Below are positions 1 through 7,490 of a DNA stretch of 33,581 bases, piece by piece. Below the pieces are notes generated by a model, which searched no databases, was not told where the DNA came from, and saw nothing but the letters and a program-made list of their open reading frames with translations. The position numbers were made by a program, and so were the translations under genes. The stretch comes from DASXMR01 sp036495525 (GTDB taxonomy: Bacteria; Actinomycetota; Actinomycetes; Streptosporangiales; Streptosporangiaceae), in assembly GCA_036495525.1 (NCBI GenBank), contig DASXMR010000118.1, positions 1 to 33,581 on the forward strand. Direction: 5' to 3'. Within the stretch, counting starts at the first letter, position 1, and each line of letters opens with the position of its first letter.

Positions 1-2
1 GC

Positions 3-1025
3 GCTGCGCTGCACCGCGTCCTCGACCATTACCTCTATAGCGCCAGCAACGCGTCGCAGCTGCTGACCGTCCGGCGCCTGATTCGGCTCAGTCCCATGCA
101 GCCAGGCGTCGCGCCGGAGCAGCCGGGCGACCAGGACCAGGCGCTCAGCTGGCTGCGCGCCGAGCGCCAGGTGCTGCTGGCCGCGATCGGCCGGGCCGCC
201 GACACTGGCCTGCTCGTACACGCCTGGCAGCTGCCGTGGGCTATCGCCATCTTCATGAACTGGTACGGCTACTGGCACGAGTTCATTGCGGCCCAGGAGC
301 AGGCGCTTGCCGCCGCCGAGCAGCTCGGCGACCTCACCGCCCGGGCGGTCGCGCACCGTTACCTAGGTATGGCCACATCGCTGCTGGCTGCCGACGACGA
401 CGCCATGGTGCACTTCGCGGCGACCGCGGAGCTGGCCGCGGAGATCGGTGACTACACCCTGCAGGCCGTGGCGTGGCTCAACCTTGGCTGCTGCAGCGAG
501 GCCCAAGGCAACATCCCCGCCGCCATCGGGCACACCGAGCGGGCAGGGCAGCTCTACCGCCAGGCCGGGGACCGGTGGGGCGAGGCGCTGGTGCTGCGCA
601 CCATCGGCTGGCTGCACTGCCAGCTCGGCCTTTATCACCAGGCTCTGGAGTTCTGCGATGCGGCGCTCGAGGTCTTCCGGGAGCTGGACGTGCAGATTGG
701 CCAGTCCCTCACGTTGCTGAACATTGGCTACACCCATGCTCAGCTTGGCCAGTACGCCGAGGCAATCACGTGTTACCAGCAGGCGACGGAGATCGACAAG
801 CGGGTAGGGGACCAGCATGGCCGGGCAGAGATCTTTACCCACCTGGGTGATGCGTACGAGGCGGCGGGCAACAGGAAAGAAGCGCGCGAGGCATGGCAGC
901 GGGCGCTGAGCCTGCTCGAGGAGCTCGGGCGTCCCGAGGCCACGCAGGTGCTATCCCGGCTCTACCCGGCCGCCGACGGTGAACTGGAAAGCATGGCCGG
1001 CCAGGGCGCTGAGGAGACGGCGTAG
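3..1025 (+). CDS. AfsR/SARP-type regulator, C-terminal TPR part (5' end outside window)
   Basis: The reading frame is open from the window edge, so the 5' part is missing; about 340 residues are visible. The first residues (the RLIRLSP region followed by PGVAPEQPGDQDQALSWL) match the stretch after the NB-ARC/winged-helix part of AfsR-like regulators. The rest is a run of TPR repeats, for example the GLYHQALEFCDAALEVF, GQYAEAITCYQQATEI and LGDAYEAAGNRKEAREAW segments. Proteins of this family normally carry an N-terminal OmpR-like DNA-binding domain, a BTAD domain and an ATPase, none of them visible here. An ATG at 96 exists but lies inside the conserved domain and is not the start. It is followed at once by the remnant of a paralogue with a closely similar C-terminal TPR. 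The target genes are unknown. Confidence 0.85.
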   Translation, partial: AALHRVLDHYLYSASNASQLLTVRRLIRLSPMQPGVAPEQPGDQDQALSWLRAERQVLLAAIGRAADTGLLVHAWQLPWAIAIFMNWYGYWHEFIAAQEQALAAAEQLGDLTARAVAHRYLGMATSLLAADDDAMVHFAATAELAAEIGDYTLQAVAWLNLGCCSEAQGNIPAAIGHTERAGQLYRQAGDRWGEALVLRTIGWLHCQLGLYHQALEFCDAALEVFRELDVQIGQSLTLLNIGYTHAQLGQYAEAITCYQQATEIDKRVGDQHGRAEIFTHLGDAYEAAGNRKEAREAWQRALSLLEELGRPEATQVLSRLYPAADGELESMAGQGAEETA

Positions 1026-1027
1026 CC

Positions 1028-1358
1028 GTGGGGGCTGGCGGCGAGCTGGAGTTCGGGCTGCTCGGTCCGCTGCTAGTGCGGCGCGGCGGGGTGGTGGTGC
1101 CGGTTCCGCCGGGGATGCAGCGGTCGCGCGATTGAGATCGAGAAGCATGCGGGGGACCAGCACGGCCGGGCCGAGACGTTCATTCTCCTGGGTGATGCCT
1201 ACGAGTCGGCCGGGAACCGGCAGGAAACCATCCGGGCGTGGCGGCAGAGCCTGGACATTCTTGAGGGACTTAGCGAAAGGGATACCGAGCGGGTGCGCAG
1301 TCGGCTGGCGGCAGCGACGCAGCGCGCCGCACGGCCAGACGGGGATGCCGCGACCTGA
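1028..1358 (+). pseudogene. Deletion remnant of a second AfsR/SARP-type regulator
   Basis: A GTG at 1028, two bases after the previous stop, opens a typical SARP N-terminus (EFGLLGPLLVRRGGVVVPVP) that hits a stop at 1133-1135 after 35 codons. From about 1131, in another frame, the sequence reads as the last ~75 residues of a SARP/TPR protein (IEIEKHAGDQHGRAETFILL, then LGDAYESAGNRQ) ending at TGA 1356-1358. This tail closely parallels the last TPR of the upstream gene (GDQHGRAEIFTHLGDAYEAA). The simplest reading is that a full-length paralogue lost everything between its first ~34 and last ~75 codons, with a frame change at the junction near 1131. No DNA-binding or ATPase domain remains, so the product should be non-functional. 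Confidence 0.75.
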
Positions 1359-1384
1359 CGGCCAAGCGGGGATACCGCGACCAT
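1331..1384 (+). repeat. 27-bp direct repeat, two copies
   Basis: Positions 1331-1357 and 1358-1384 are two adjacent 27-bp units matching at about 22 positions (core CGGGGATRCCGCGACC). The first copy contains the last codons of the SARP remnant and part of its stop; the second runs to just before the stop of the minus-strand phosphatase gene. Confidence 0.6.
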
Positions 1385-1394
1385 GCCCGCGCGA

Positions 1395-1835
1395 TCAGGC
1401 TGGCCTGAACCGCGCGACGTAGCGGCGCTGGCCAGGGGTTTCGACAGCACGCCGGTCGTAGTGCTCGCGGACGAAGGCCACGGCGTCAGTGGCGGGGACG
1501 CCATCCAGGATCGCCAGGCACGCCAGCGCTGTGCCGGTCCGGCCACGCCCGCCCGTGCAGGCCACTTCGACACGCTCCAGCTCGGCCCGCCGCCACGCTT
1601 CGGTCAGCGCCGGGATCGCTGCCTGCTGGTCGGCCGGCAAGCCGAAGTCCGGCCAGCGGATCCAGGCCGATTCCCACGGCGTGGCCGGCGGCTGCTCGCC
1701 GAGCAGGTAGACGCCGAAGTGCGGGCTGAGCCCGTCGGGAACCGGCCGGCCGAGCGCCCGGCCGCGCACGAGCCGGCCGGACGGCAGCCGCAGCACGCCT
1801 GGCGTGCTCTCGTCCCAGGGCTCGGCCACGGGCAC
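1395..1835 (-). CDS. Protein-tyrosine-phosphatase-like protein
   Basis: 146 residues from a GTG at 1835. The P-loop of cysteine phosphatases is visible as ACTGGRGRTG: C93, five residues, R99. About 30 residues upstream is a WPDFGLP segment (W61-D63) that fits the WPD loop supplying the general-acid Asp. The family hydrolyses phospho-Tyr or related phosphomonoesters through a cysteinyl-phosphate intermediate. The usual His before the Cys is replaced (VACTGG), as in several small actinobacterial members. No signal peptide or membrane segment is seen, so it is presumably cytoplasmic. It is transcribed divergently from the ArsR-type gene and shares a short intergenic region with a palindrome. The substrate is unknown. 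Confidence 0.8.
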   Translation of the reverse strand: MPVAEPWDESTPGVLRLPSGRLVRGRALGRPVPDGLSPHFGVYLLGEQPPATPWESAWIRWPDFGLPADQQAAIPALTEAWRRAELERVEVACTGGRGRTGTALACLAILDGVPATDAVAFVREHYDRRAVETPGQRRYVARFRPA

Positions 1836-1876
1836 GCATCGTAGCGCAGCAGCCGACGGTCTTGACGAGCACCTTG

Positions 1877-1899
1877 GTAAGTTGTAACTTACGGTAAGT
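1877..1899. promoter_or_regulatory. Palindromic operator between phosphatase and ArsR genes
   Basis: Positions 1877-1892 read GTAAGTT-GT-AACTTAC, a perfect 7-bp inverted repeat with a 2-bp spacer. A third half-site GTAAGT at 1894-1899 abuts the ArsR ATG at 1901. Perfect symmetry, AT-richness and the position over the start fit an autoregulatory ArsR-family operator that could also repress the divergent phosphatase gene. Binding by this ArsR protein is inferred. Confidence 0.65.
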
Positions 1900-1900
1900 C

Positions 1901-2218
1901 ATGACTAACCATGCAGCCGTTCTGAGCGCGCTGGCGGACCCGACCCGCCGGGCGATCTTCGAGCGGCTGGCCGCCTCGCCGAGCGCCGTCGGCGAGCTGG
2001 CGCGGCAGCTGCCGGTGAGCCGCCCCGCCGTCTCGCAGCACCTCAAGGTGCTCAAGGAGGCTGGGCTGGTCAGCGACCACGCCGCGGGTACCCGGCGGGT
2101 GTACTCGGTCGACAATCTCGGCGTCGGCGTGATCCGCGATTACTTCGAGCAGTTCTGGCAGCAGTCCCTGGACAGGTTCAGCGCCGCTGCCAGCCAGTCG
2201 TTCCGGGAGGAAGAATGA
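1901..2218 (+). CDS. ArsR-family winged-helix transcriptional regulator
   Basis: 105 residues. The ALADPTRRAIFERL start and the recognition region VSRPAVSQHLKVLKEAGLV (about residues 39-57) followed by the wing GTRRVYSVD are diagnostic of the ArsR family. No metal-binding Cys cluster is present, and it matches the non-metal subgroup that controls SRPBCC genes. There is no Shine-Dalgarno before ATG 1901, and the palindrome at 1877-1899 runs to the start codon, so the message may be leaderless and autorepressed. Its stop overlaps the next start (ATGA, 2215-2218), giving a two-gene operon. Confidence 0.93.
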   Translation: MTNHAAVLSALADPTRRAIFERLAASPSAVGELARQLPVSRPAVSQHLKVLKEAGLVSDHAAGTRRVYSVDNLGVGVIRDYFEQFWQQSLDRFSAAASQSFREEE

Positions 2219-2685
2219 CCACGCGAGTGCTCCAGACCGCAGTTAGCACGGAAGTCGACGTCGAAGCGCCCGTCGAGCACGCCTTCCGCGTGTTCACCGA
2301 GGGCATCGGCACCTGGTGGGACCCCGATCATCACCTTCTCGAGGGCGAGCTCGCCGAGATGGTGTTCGAGCCGCTGGCCGGCGGCCACATCATCGACCGC
2401 GGCACCGACGGCAGCGAGTGCCGCTGGGCCAGGGTGCTCGCCTACGAACCGCCGCACCGGGTGGTGTTCAGCTGGGACATCAACCTTCGCTGGGAGGTGG
2501 AAAGCGACCCGGCAAAGGCCAGTGAGGTCGAGATCACCTTCGCGTCCGCGGGACCTGGCCGCAGCCATGTTGTGCTGACCCACCGTCATCTCGACCGGCA
2601 TGGCGAGGGCTGGGAGAGCATGCGCGACTCGGTCGGGTCTGGCTGGAGCCTGGCCCGGTTCGCCGAAGTCGCCCGGCAGGGCTGA
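2215..2685 (+). CDS. SRPBCC (AHSA1/START-like) domain protein
   Basis: 156 residues. It begins with the beta-strand ...STEVDVEAPVEHAFRVFTEG, continues with GIGTWWDPDHH and MVFEPLAGGHIIDRG, and ends in the helix GWESMRDSVGSGWSLARFAE; this is the full-length layout of the AHSA1-type SRPBCC fold. These proteins form a deep hydrophobic pocket for lipids or other small ligands, and some resemble the Hsp90 activator Aha1. It is translationally coupled to the upstream ArsR regulator by a 4-bp overlap, the common ArsR-SRPBCC pairing, in which the regulator is thought to control its neighbour. The ligand cannot be read from the sequence. Confidence 0.9.
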   Translation: MTTRVLQTAVSTEVDVEAPVEHAFRVFTEGIGTWWDPDHHLLEGELAEMVFEPLAGGHIIDRGTDGSECRWARVLAYEPPHRVVFSWDINLRWEVESDPAKASEVEITFASAGPGRSHVVLTHRHLDRHGEGWESMRDSVGSGWSLARFAEVARQG

Positions 2686-2867
2686 GCGCCGCCAGCCGCG
2701 AGGGACCCGGCCGCAGCGCCGGATTCCTCGCTCGGGGCCCGATGCCTTAAGGCCGCCGCCGAGCCCCGGACGTCAGGCAACGGCATCGGCGTGGGAGTAG
2801 CTGCGCCAGCCGCTAACTGGCTGGCCGAGGCCCCGGCGGGCCGGCCGGCCTCTCCGCCGCGGCGCGC
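2686..2867. other. Convergent intergenic region with weak hairpin
   Basis: This 182-bp spacer lies between the converging SRPBCC and unknown genes. It contains a GC-rich inverted repeat GAGGCC/GGCCTC (2827-2832 and 2847-2852) that could help terminate either transcript. No convincing gene is seen. Confidence 0.3.
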
Positions 2868-3524
2868 TCAGCCGACCCGGTCCCGGCGCAGCAGCAGCCG
2901 GACCGCAGCCGCATCCCGGTGCTCGAATTCGGCGAAGACGGTGCAGTGCGCCTTCGCGCCCTCGACGCTGACGAGGTAGGCGAACGGCAGCAGGCGGCCC
3001 TCTGGTGCCATCGGCACCCATCGCGGCTGGCCAAGCCCCGCGTCCAGTACTGGCCGGGTCAGCAGCCGGCCTGCGGTCAGCAGCTCAACCGCCGCGCCGG
3101 TCGTGCCCAGCGTCTCGACGCGCATCCTGGTGTAGCCGGCTGGCGGCTCGGCCACGGTGATGTCGCCGCGCGACATCGTGCCGCGCAGCCCGAGTGCCGC
3201 CGCGACGTCAACCGCGGCGCCGCTTGTCGCGCACATCCGCTCCGCCCATTCCCGCACCTGGCCGGCCGCCCGCGCTCCCGCCTCAGCCCGGCACCACGAG
3301 AGCCGGACCCGGAATTCCGCCTCCGTCAGCGCTTCGACGTCTTTGCCCGAGCCAGGGATCACGTACTCGAAGTACCGGCGATCGGGTGTCAGCTCGCCGG
3401 TCGCGAAGTCGAAGACCAGGCAGTCCTCGCCGCCATCCAGAGTTCTGACGAGGGCCACTGGCCGGTCATTGACGGTGTACAGCCGGGCGCCAGCGAGGTC
3501 CGCCTCGCCCTGGCTAGCCGTCAT
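2868..3524 (-). CDS. Hypothetical protein coupled to the RraB-like gene
   Basis: 218 residues; I do not recognise a family. The ATG at 3524 overlaps the end of the upstream RraB-like gene by 11 bp, so translation is probably coupled. The protein has mixed alpha/beta character and no signal peptide or membrane segment. The N-terminal ~45 residues look beta-rich (ARLYTVNDRPVALVRTLDGG, then CLVFDFATGEL). The C-terminal part has further strands (YTRMRVETLGTTG, AYLVSVEGAKAHCTVFAEFE). Two cysteines are near the middle and one near the end, with no metal-site pattern. Codon usage is like that of its neighbours, so it is a real gene, but no function can be assigned. Confidence 0.75.
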   Translation of the reverse strand: MTASQGEADLAGARLYTVNDRPVALVRTLDGGEDCLVFDFATGELTPDRRYFEYVIPGSGKDVEALTEAEFRVRLSWCRAEAGARAAGQVREWAERMCATSGAAVDVAAALGLRGTMSRGDITVAEPPAGYTRMRVETLGTTGAAVELLTAGRLLTRPVLDAGLGQPRWVPMAPEGRLLPFAYLVSVEGAKAHCTVFAEFEHRDAAAVRLLLRRDRVG

Positions 3525-3939
3525 CCGGCTGCTCGCCGGGCTCGATGCTCGCCTCCCAGCCGTCGTACTCCGCGCCGGCCAGCTGCTCGCTGATCGCCTC
3601 GAACATGTGCCTGACGGTGCTGACCATCTCGCCGGTCAGCACGACGTCATGCATCTCGGCGACTAGGTACCAGGACGTGTCCTCGTCGCTGGGCGGCAGG
3701 GCGGACACCTGCCAGCCGGTCGCGACGAGCGGCCTGGCCACGACCCCGACGTCTGCTTCGGTACGCAGGCACAGGAAGTGGCGCCAGCTGCGCGGCAGGC
3801 TGAGCGAGGTCCTGGCCGCGAGCTGCCGGAGCACCTGGTCGTCCTCCGGGTTCCCGGTCGACAGCTCGGGCGGCGTCGGGCCGCCGATCGGGTCGGGGCG
3901 CAGTAGCTGCCAGCTGTCACTGGGCTCATCGGCTGGCAT
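3514..3939 (-). CDS. RraB-like (ribonuclease E inhibitor B) domain protein
   Basis: 141 residues. After a ~40-residue polar N-terminus comes a conserved layout: SWRHFLCLRTEADVGVVARP, TGWQVSALPPSDEDTSWYLV, and the terminal AGAEYDGWEASIEP segment. The YDGWE signature near the C-terminus and the preceding W-[FLV]-L strand are typical of the RraB/RegB superfamily. In enterobacteria RraB binds RNase E and modulates mRNA decay; whether actinobacterial members act on the local RNase E/G is not established. No strong ribosome-binding site is close to ATG 3939. It is the first gene of a two-gene unit with the 218-residue unknown protein. Confidence 0.7.
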   Translation of the reverse strand: MPADEPSDSWQLLRPDPIGGPTPPELSTGNPEDDQVLRQLAARTSLSLPRSWRHFLCLRTEADVGVVARPLVATGWQVSALPPSDEDTSWYLVAEMHDVVLTGEMVSTVRHMFEAISEQLAGAEYDGWEASIEPGEQPDDG

Positions 3940-3985
3940 CGGCGCTGAGCTTCCCTCGTTCTCCGCTTATCTGATCTTCGGGGCG

Positions 3986-5833
3986 TTACCTGGTGCAGGC
4001 AGCGGTGTAGAAGCCAGGCCCGGCCAGCCCGGGGCCGGTGATGGACGGGCGGTGCGTGCCGCCGCCCGCCGGGTAGGCGGTGTCGAACCACTGCCGGAAG
4101 AACCGGCTCAGCCGGCTGGTGCACGCCGTGCTGCGGTTCGGCAGCCAGCGGGCGAAGCCGGCCTCCAGCTGGGCCTCGGTGATCGCGCCGCCGCCGTAGC
4201 GCCGCTGGATCGCGCGCAGCGCCTGGTCGAATCGCGAGCTGCCCAGGATCTGCCGCAGCGCGATGTAGCTGATGCCCGGCCGGTCGTAGGTCGAGGAGAA
4301 ATCGAACAGCGTGAACGCGGTCGGATTGGACGGGGCGCCGGTCCAGAAGCCGCCGCCGGCCTTGTAGGTCCGGTTGAACCCGCTGACCAGGCTGTGCTGG
4401 AAGGCCTGCCGCCCGGCCCTGGTGCCCCGGCCGCCAGCCTTGATCTCTGCATTGTGCGCGGCGAACAGGAACTCGCCGAGGGTGGCGAGGCCCTCCTTGA
4501 AGAAGGTCAGGTTGTAGCTGGCCTCGGTGACGTGGTCGCCCCACCACTGGTGCATGTTCTCGTGGTTGAGGGTGTCGGCGTCGATCCGGCCGCCAGCGAA
4601 GGTGATCATGGTTTCCATCTCCTCCTCGAAGCTGGCCGAGGGCCGTCCGACGACCACGCCGTCCGAGGTGAAGGGGTACCGGCCGTTGAATCGCTGCTGG
4701 AAGCGGACGATGCCGGGCTGCTGGTTCATGATCTTGAGGTTCGCGGCCTTCCGGGCCGGGCTGAGCGAGCTGGCCTGCGCCTCGTAGAACCGGAGGCCGC
4801 CGGAGGTGTGCTCGGTCAGGTCATAGCCGCCGATGCTGTCCTCAACCAGGTAGCTGGCGACGGGCGCGGCCGAGTGCCAGTGCCAGGTCACCGAGCCGTG
4901 CGGGAACGGGGCGTCCGGCCGGTGCCTGGTCCTGGACACCAGGATGCCGTTAGCGAGCACCGTCTTGCCCCGGCTGACCGTGTCGGTGAAGTCATAGGTG
5001 GGCTTCGCGCTCGGGAAGTCGTTCAGCGGCATCCAGTCCTCGGTGCCGACCGGCTCGGTGGTGACGAAACCGCCGTCGCCCGTTGGCTTGTCCGACCTGA
5101 ACCAGCCCTCGGTCGTCCCGTCGCCGTCATTGTGCACGCCTGGCCGGCCGGTGTAAGCCACGGTCACGGCGAACACCGAGCCTTCCCTGAGCCGGTGCCG
5201 CGGCGTGATGACGAGCTTGTTCGCCGGGCACTGGGTGCCGTTGCGCGCGTTCCGCTTCGCCGGGTTCTCGGAGGTCAGCTCCGGCGTGCAGGCCGGCGGC
5301 AGCGTGTTGTGCTGCGGCCCGCCGACCGGGTTGAGCTCCGACGCCTCGTGCGCGAGCGGGCTCGGGTCATCCTGCCCGGCCGGGTCACCGGGGTAGGTCG
5401 GCTGCTCGAACCGGAACGACGCGCTGTGCCCGTTCACCCACACCGCCTGCACGGCCATGTCCGGGCCGGCCTTGGCGTTCACCGAGGAGCGCTCGAAGTC
5501 GAGGCTGAAGCTGGTCAGGCACTGAGTTGCCCGGTCGGTCAGGGTGACGTGGGTGCCGGCCAGGAACCGGTTGGACGATGCCCGGTAGATCAGCCGCACG
5601 TCGGTGTGCAGGCTGGTGTAGCCGCCGTTGCCGGTATCCGGGTACGCCCGCGAGCCGGGCGCCGACAGCGTGCGCGCGCCGGCCGAGCAGCGGCCAGGAT
5701 GCCCGGCCGCCCCGCTGCCCGCCGCAGCAGCCGATCTGCCAGGCGCGGCCAGCGCCGATGTGCTGCCGGCCAGGCTCGTGACAGCCAGCCCAAGGGCGGC
5801 GGAAGCGGCGATAAGGCTGGCGCTGCGCTTCAT
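3986..5833 (-). CDS. Secreted M1-family zinc metallopeptidase
   Basis: 615 residues. The zinc site HENMH (424-428) is followed after 18 residues by the third ligand Glu447 (FFKEGLATLGE), giving HEXXH-x18-E of gluzincins. HQWWGDH and the upstream EEEMETMI segment, which replaces the aminopeptidase GAMEN exopeptidase motif, are typical of actinobacterial M1 relatives. The N-terminus MKRSASLIAASAALGLAVTS, ending near ALA-AP, is a Sec signal peptide. I chose ATG 5833 because AGGAGC lies 8-9 bp upstream and the frame upstream of it is not signal-like. It should cleave peptides from N-termini outside the cell. It is shorter than classical ~850-residue PepN and lacks the C-terminal helical domain. 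Divergent from the serine hydrolase at 6070. Confidence 0.93.
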   Translation of the reverse strand: MKRSASLIAASAALGLAVTSLAGSTSALAAPGRSAAAAGSGAAGHPGRCSAGARTLSAPGSRAYPDTGNGGYTSLHTDVRLIYRASSNRFLAGTHVTLTDRATQCLTSFSLDFERSSVNAKAGPDMAVQAVWVNGHSASFRFEQPTYPGDPAGQDDPSPLAHEASELNPVGGPQHNTLPPACTPELTSENPAKRNARNGTQCPANKLVITPRHRLREGSVFAVTVAYTGRPGVHNDGDGTTEGWFRSDKPTGDGGFVTTEPVGTEDWMPLNDFPSAKPTYDFTDTVSRGKTVLANGILVSRTRHRPDAPFPHGSVTWHWHSAAPVASYLVEDSIGGYDLTEHTSGGLRFYEAQASSLSPARKAANLKIMNQQPGIVRFQQRFNGRYPFTSDGVVVGRPSASFEEEMETMITFAGGRIDADTLNHENMHQWWGDHVTEASYNLTFFKEGLATLGEFLFAAHNAEIKAGGRGTRAGRQAFQHSLVSGFNRTYKAGGGFWTGAPSNPTAFTLFDFSSTYDRPGISYIALRQILGSSRFDQALRAIQRRYGGGAITEAQLEAGFARWLPNRSTACTSRLSRFFRQWFDTAYPAGGGTHRPSITGPGLAGPGFYTAACTR

Positions 5834-6069
5834 TCCTGCTGCTCCTCTGCTCCGGCCATTCCGGCATTCCTGCCCATCATCCACTCCTGGCCGCGTTCCG
5901 TCCCGTCCCCGCGGAAATGGCGGCAATTGCCTGCCCTTGCCAGTTACCCGCCGGTATAGAACGCTAAGAATGAACGAGCTGCGCAGCCGGCGCGACGTCC
6001 CGTCGGCGGCCAGGAAGGCATGGCAGCGGCGCTCCGGCCGTGAGACGGGCGCAGGACAGGAGCAGGCGG

Positions 6070-7311
6070 ATGAAGGTCGACCCAGCCAGCGCGGGACTCA
6101 ACGAGCGCCAGCTCGAGCGGATCACCGAGCACCTGCAGGGACGCTACATCGAGCCAGGCAAGATCGCCGGCTGCCAGGTCGCTGTCGCCCGGCACGGTCA
6201 TCTGGGCTACTTCCGCTCGTTCGGCGACCGCGATCGCGAGCGGTCGGCGCCGGTCACGGAGGACACCATCTGGCGCATCTACTCGATGACCAAGCCGATC
6301 ACAGGCGTCGCGCTGATGTCGCTGTACGAGCGCGGCATGTTCCAGCTCAGTGACCCGGTGTCGCGGTTCATCCCGGCGTGGCGGGACCTGCAGGTGCGCG
6401 AGCGGGCCGAGGACGGCTCGGAGCGGCTCGTCGATCAGCGTGCCCCGATGACGGTCCGCGATCTGCTCATGCACATGTCGGGGCTGGGCTACGCGGGCGG
6501 CCGGACGCTGCAGCAGCTCTTCGCCGCCGACGCCGGGCATAGCCAGGTAACGGCGCCGGGGCTGCGCCGCGGCCCGAACGCCACGCTCGAATCGATGGTG
6601 GAGCGGTACGCCGGCCACCCGCTGGAGTTCCAGCCGGGCACGCACTGGTTCTACACGGTGTCCACCGACGTGTGCGGCCGGCTGGTCGAGATCATGTCCG
6701 GCCAGCGCTTCGACGATTACCTGCGCGAGGTCATTTTCGGCCCGCTCGGCATGGCCGACACGGCGTTCCTGGTGCCCGACGACAAGGTCGGCCGGTTCGC
6801 CGCCTGCTACCGGCGGGACGCGAGCAAGCGCCTGCTGCTGTCTGACGACCCGATGGCCAGCGGGTACCGGCAGCAGCCGTCGTTCCTGTCCGGCGGCGGC
6901 GGCCTGGTCTCCACGACCGGCGACTACCTGCGTTTCTGCCAGATGCTGCTGAACGGCGGCGAACTGGACGGGGCGCGGATCCTCGGCCGCAAGACCGTCG
7001 AGCTGATGGCGTCCAACCACCTGCCGGGCGGCGGCGACCTGCGCTCGTTCGCGCTGCCGAGCGCGTACGGAGAGGTGGGGTTCGCCGGCATGGGCTTCGG
7101 CCTGACCGTGGCCGTCGCGCAGGCCCCCACCGCGACGCAGGTCATCGGCTCGGCCGGCGAGTACATGTGGGGCGGCGCGGCCTCGACGATCTTCTGGGTG
7201 GACCCGGCCGAGGACCTGACCGTCGTCTTCATGACCCAGCTGCTGCCGTCAGGCACCTTCAACTTCCGGGCGCAGCTCAAGGCCCTTGTCTACCCGGCGA
7301 TCGCGGACTGA
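6070..7311 (+). CDS. Serine hydrolase, beta-lactamase/esterase (class C, EstB-like) family
   Basis: 413 residues. The nucleophile motif SxxK is SMTK (S72, K75); the second motif is Y195-T-V-S198 (HWFYTVSTD), as in EstB-type esterases, where it replaces YxN. The third is a WGG motif (W367-G369, EYMWGGAAST) in place of KTG. This pattern points to esterase or D-amino-peptidase activity rather than beta-lactam hydrolysis. No signal peptide is present, so it is probably cytoplasmic. ATG 6070 is preferred over the in-frame GTG at 6040 because AGGAG (6058-6062) is well placed. It is followed in the same direction by a second, only distantly related serine hydrolase. Confidence 0.9.
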   Translation: MKVDPASAGLNERQLERITEHLQGRYIEPGKIAGCQVAVARHGHLGYFRSFGDRDRERSAPVTEDTIWRIYSMTKPITGVALMSLYERGMFQLSDPVSRFIPAWRDLQVRERAEDGSERLVDQRAPMTVRDLLMHMSGLGYAGGRTLQQLFAADAGHSQVTAPGLRRGPNATLESMVERYAGHPLEFQPGTHWFYTVSTDVCGRLVEIMSGQRFDDYLREVIFGPLGMADTAFLVPDDKVGRFAACYRRDASKRLLLSDDPMASGYRQQPSFLSGGGGLVSTTGDYLRFCQMLLNGGELDGARILGRKTVELMASNHLPGGGDLRSFALPSAYGEVGFAGMGFGLTVAVAQAPTATQVIGSAGEYMWGGAASTIFWVDPAEDLTVVFMTQLLPSGTFNFRAQLKALVYPAIAD

Positions 7312-7490
7312 CCCCCGGCGGCTAGCCAGCCGGGTCCTGGCCGAATCGCGGCTCGCGCCTTTGCCGTCATTGAGCAGCGCTTTGCGCCGTCAGCCTGCCC
7401 GGCGGCGGCGGCGGCCGGCTGGCCGGCGGCAGGGCAGCCGACCGGGCAGCGGCAGGCGGCGGGCGCCAGCGCGGCATTAGGCTGCCGCTT

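Noticed and set aside
3545..5959. Very long open frame (804 codons) on the plus strand
   Set aside because: It lies antisense to the M1 peptidase and RraB-like genes; the translation is Arg/Ala/Gly-rich with no domain, as expected from high-GC shadow frames.
5944..7020. 358-codon minus-strand frame
   Set aside because: Antisense to the first serine hydrolase, which has intact catalytic motifs; no ribosome-binding site and no recognisable domain.
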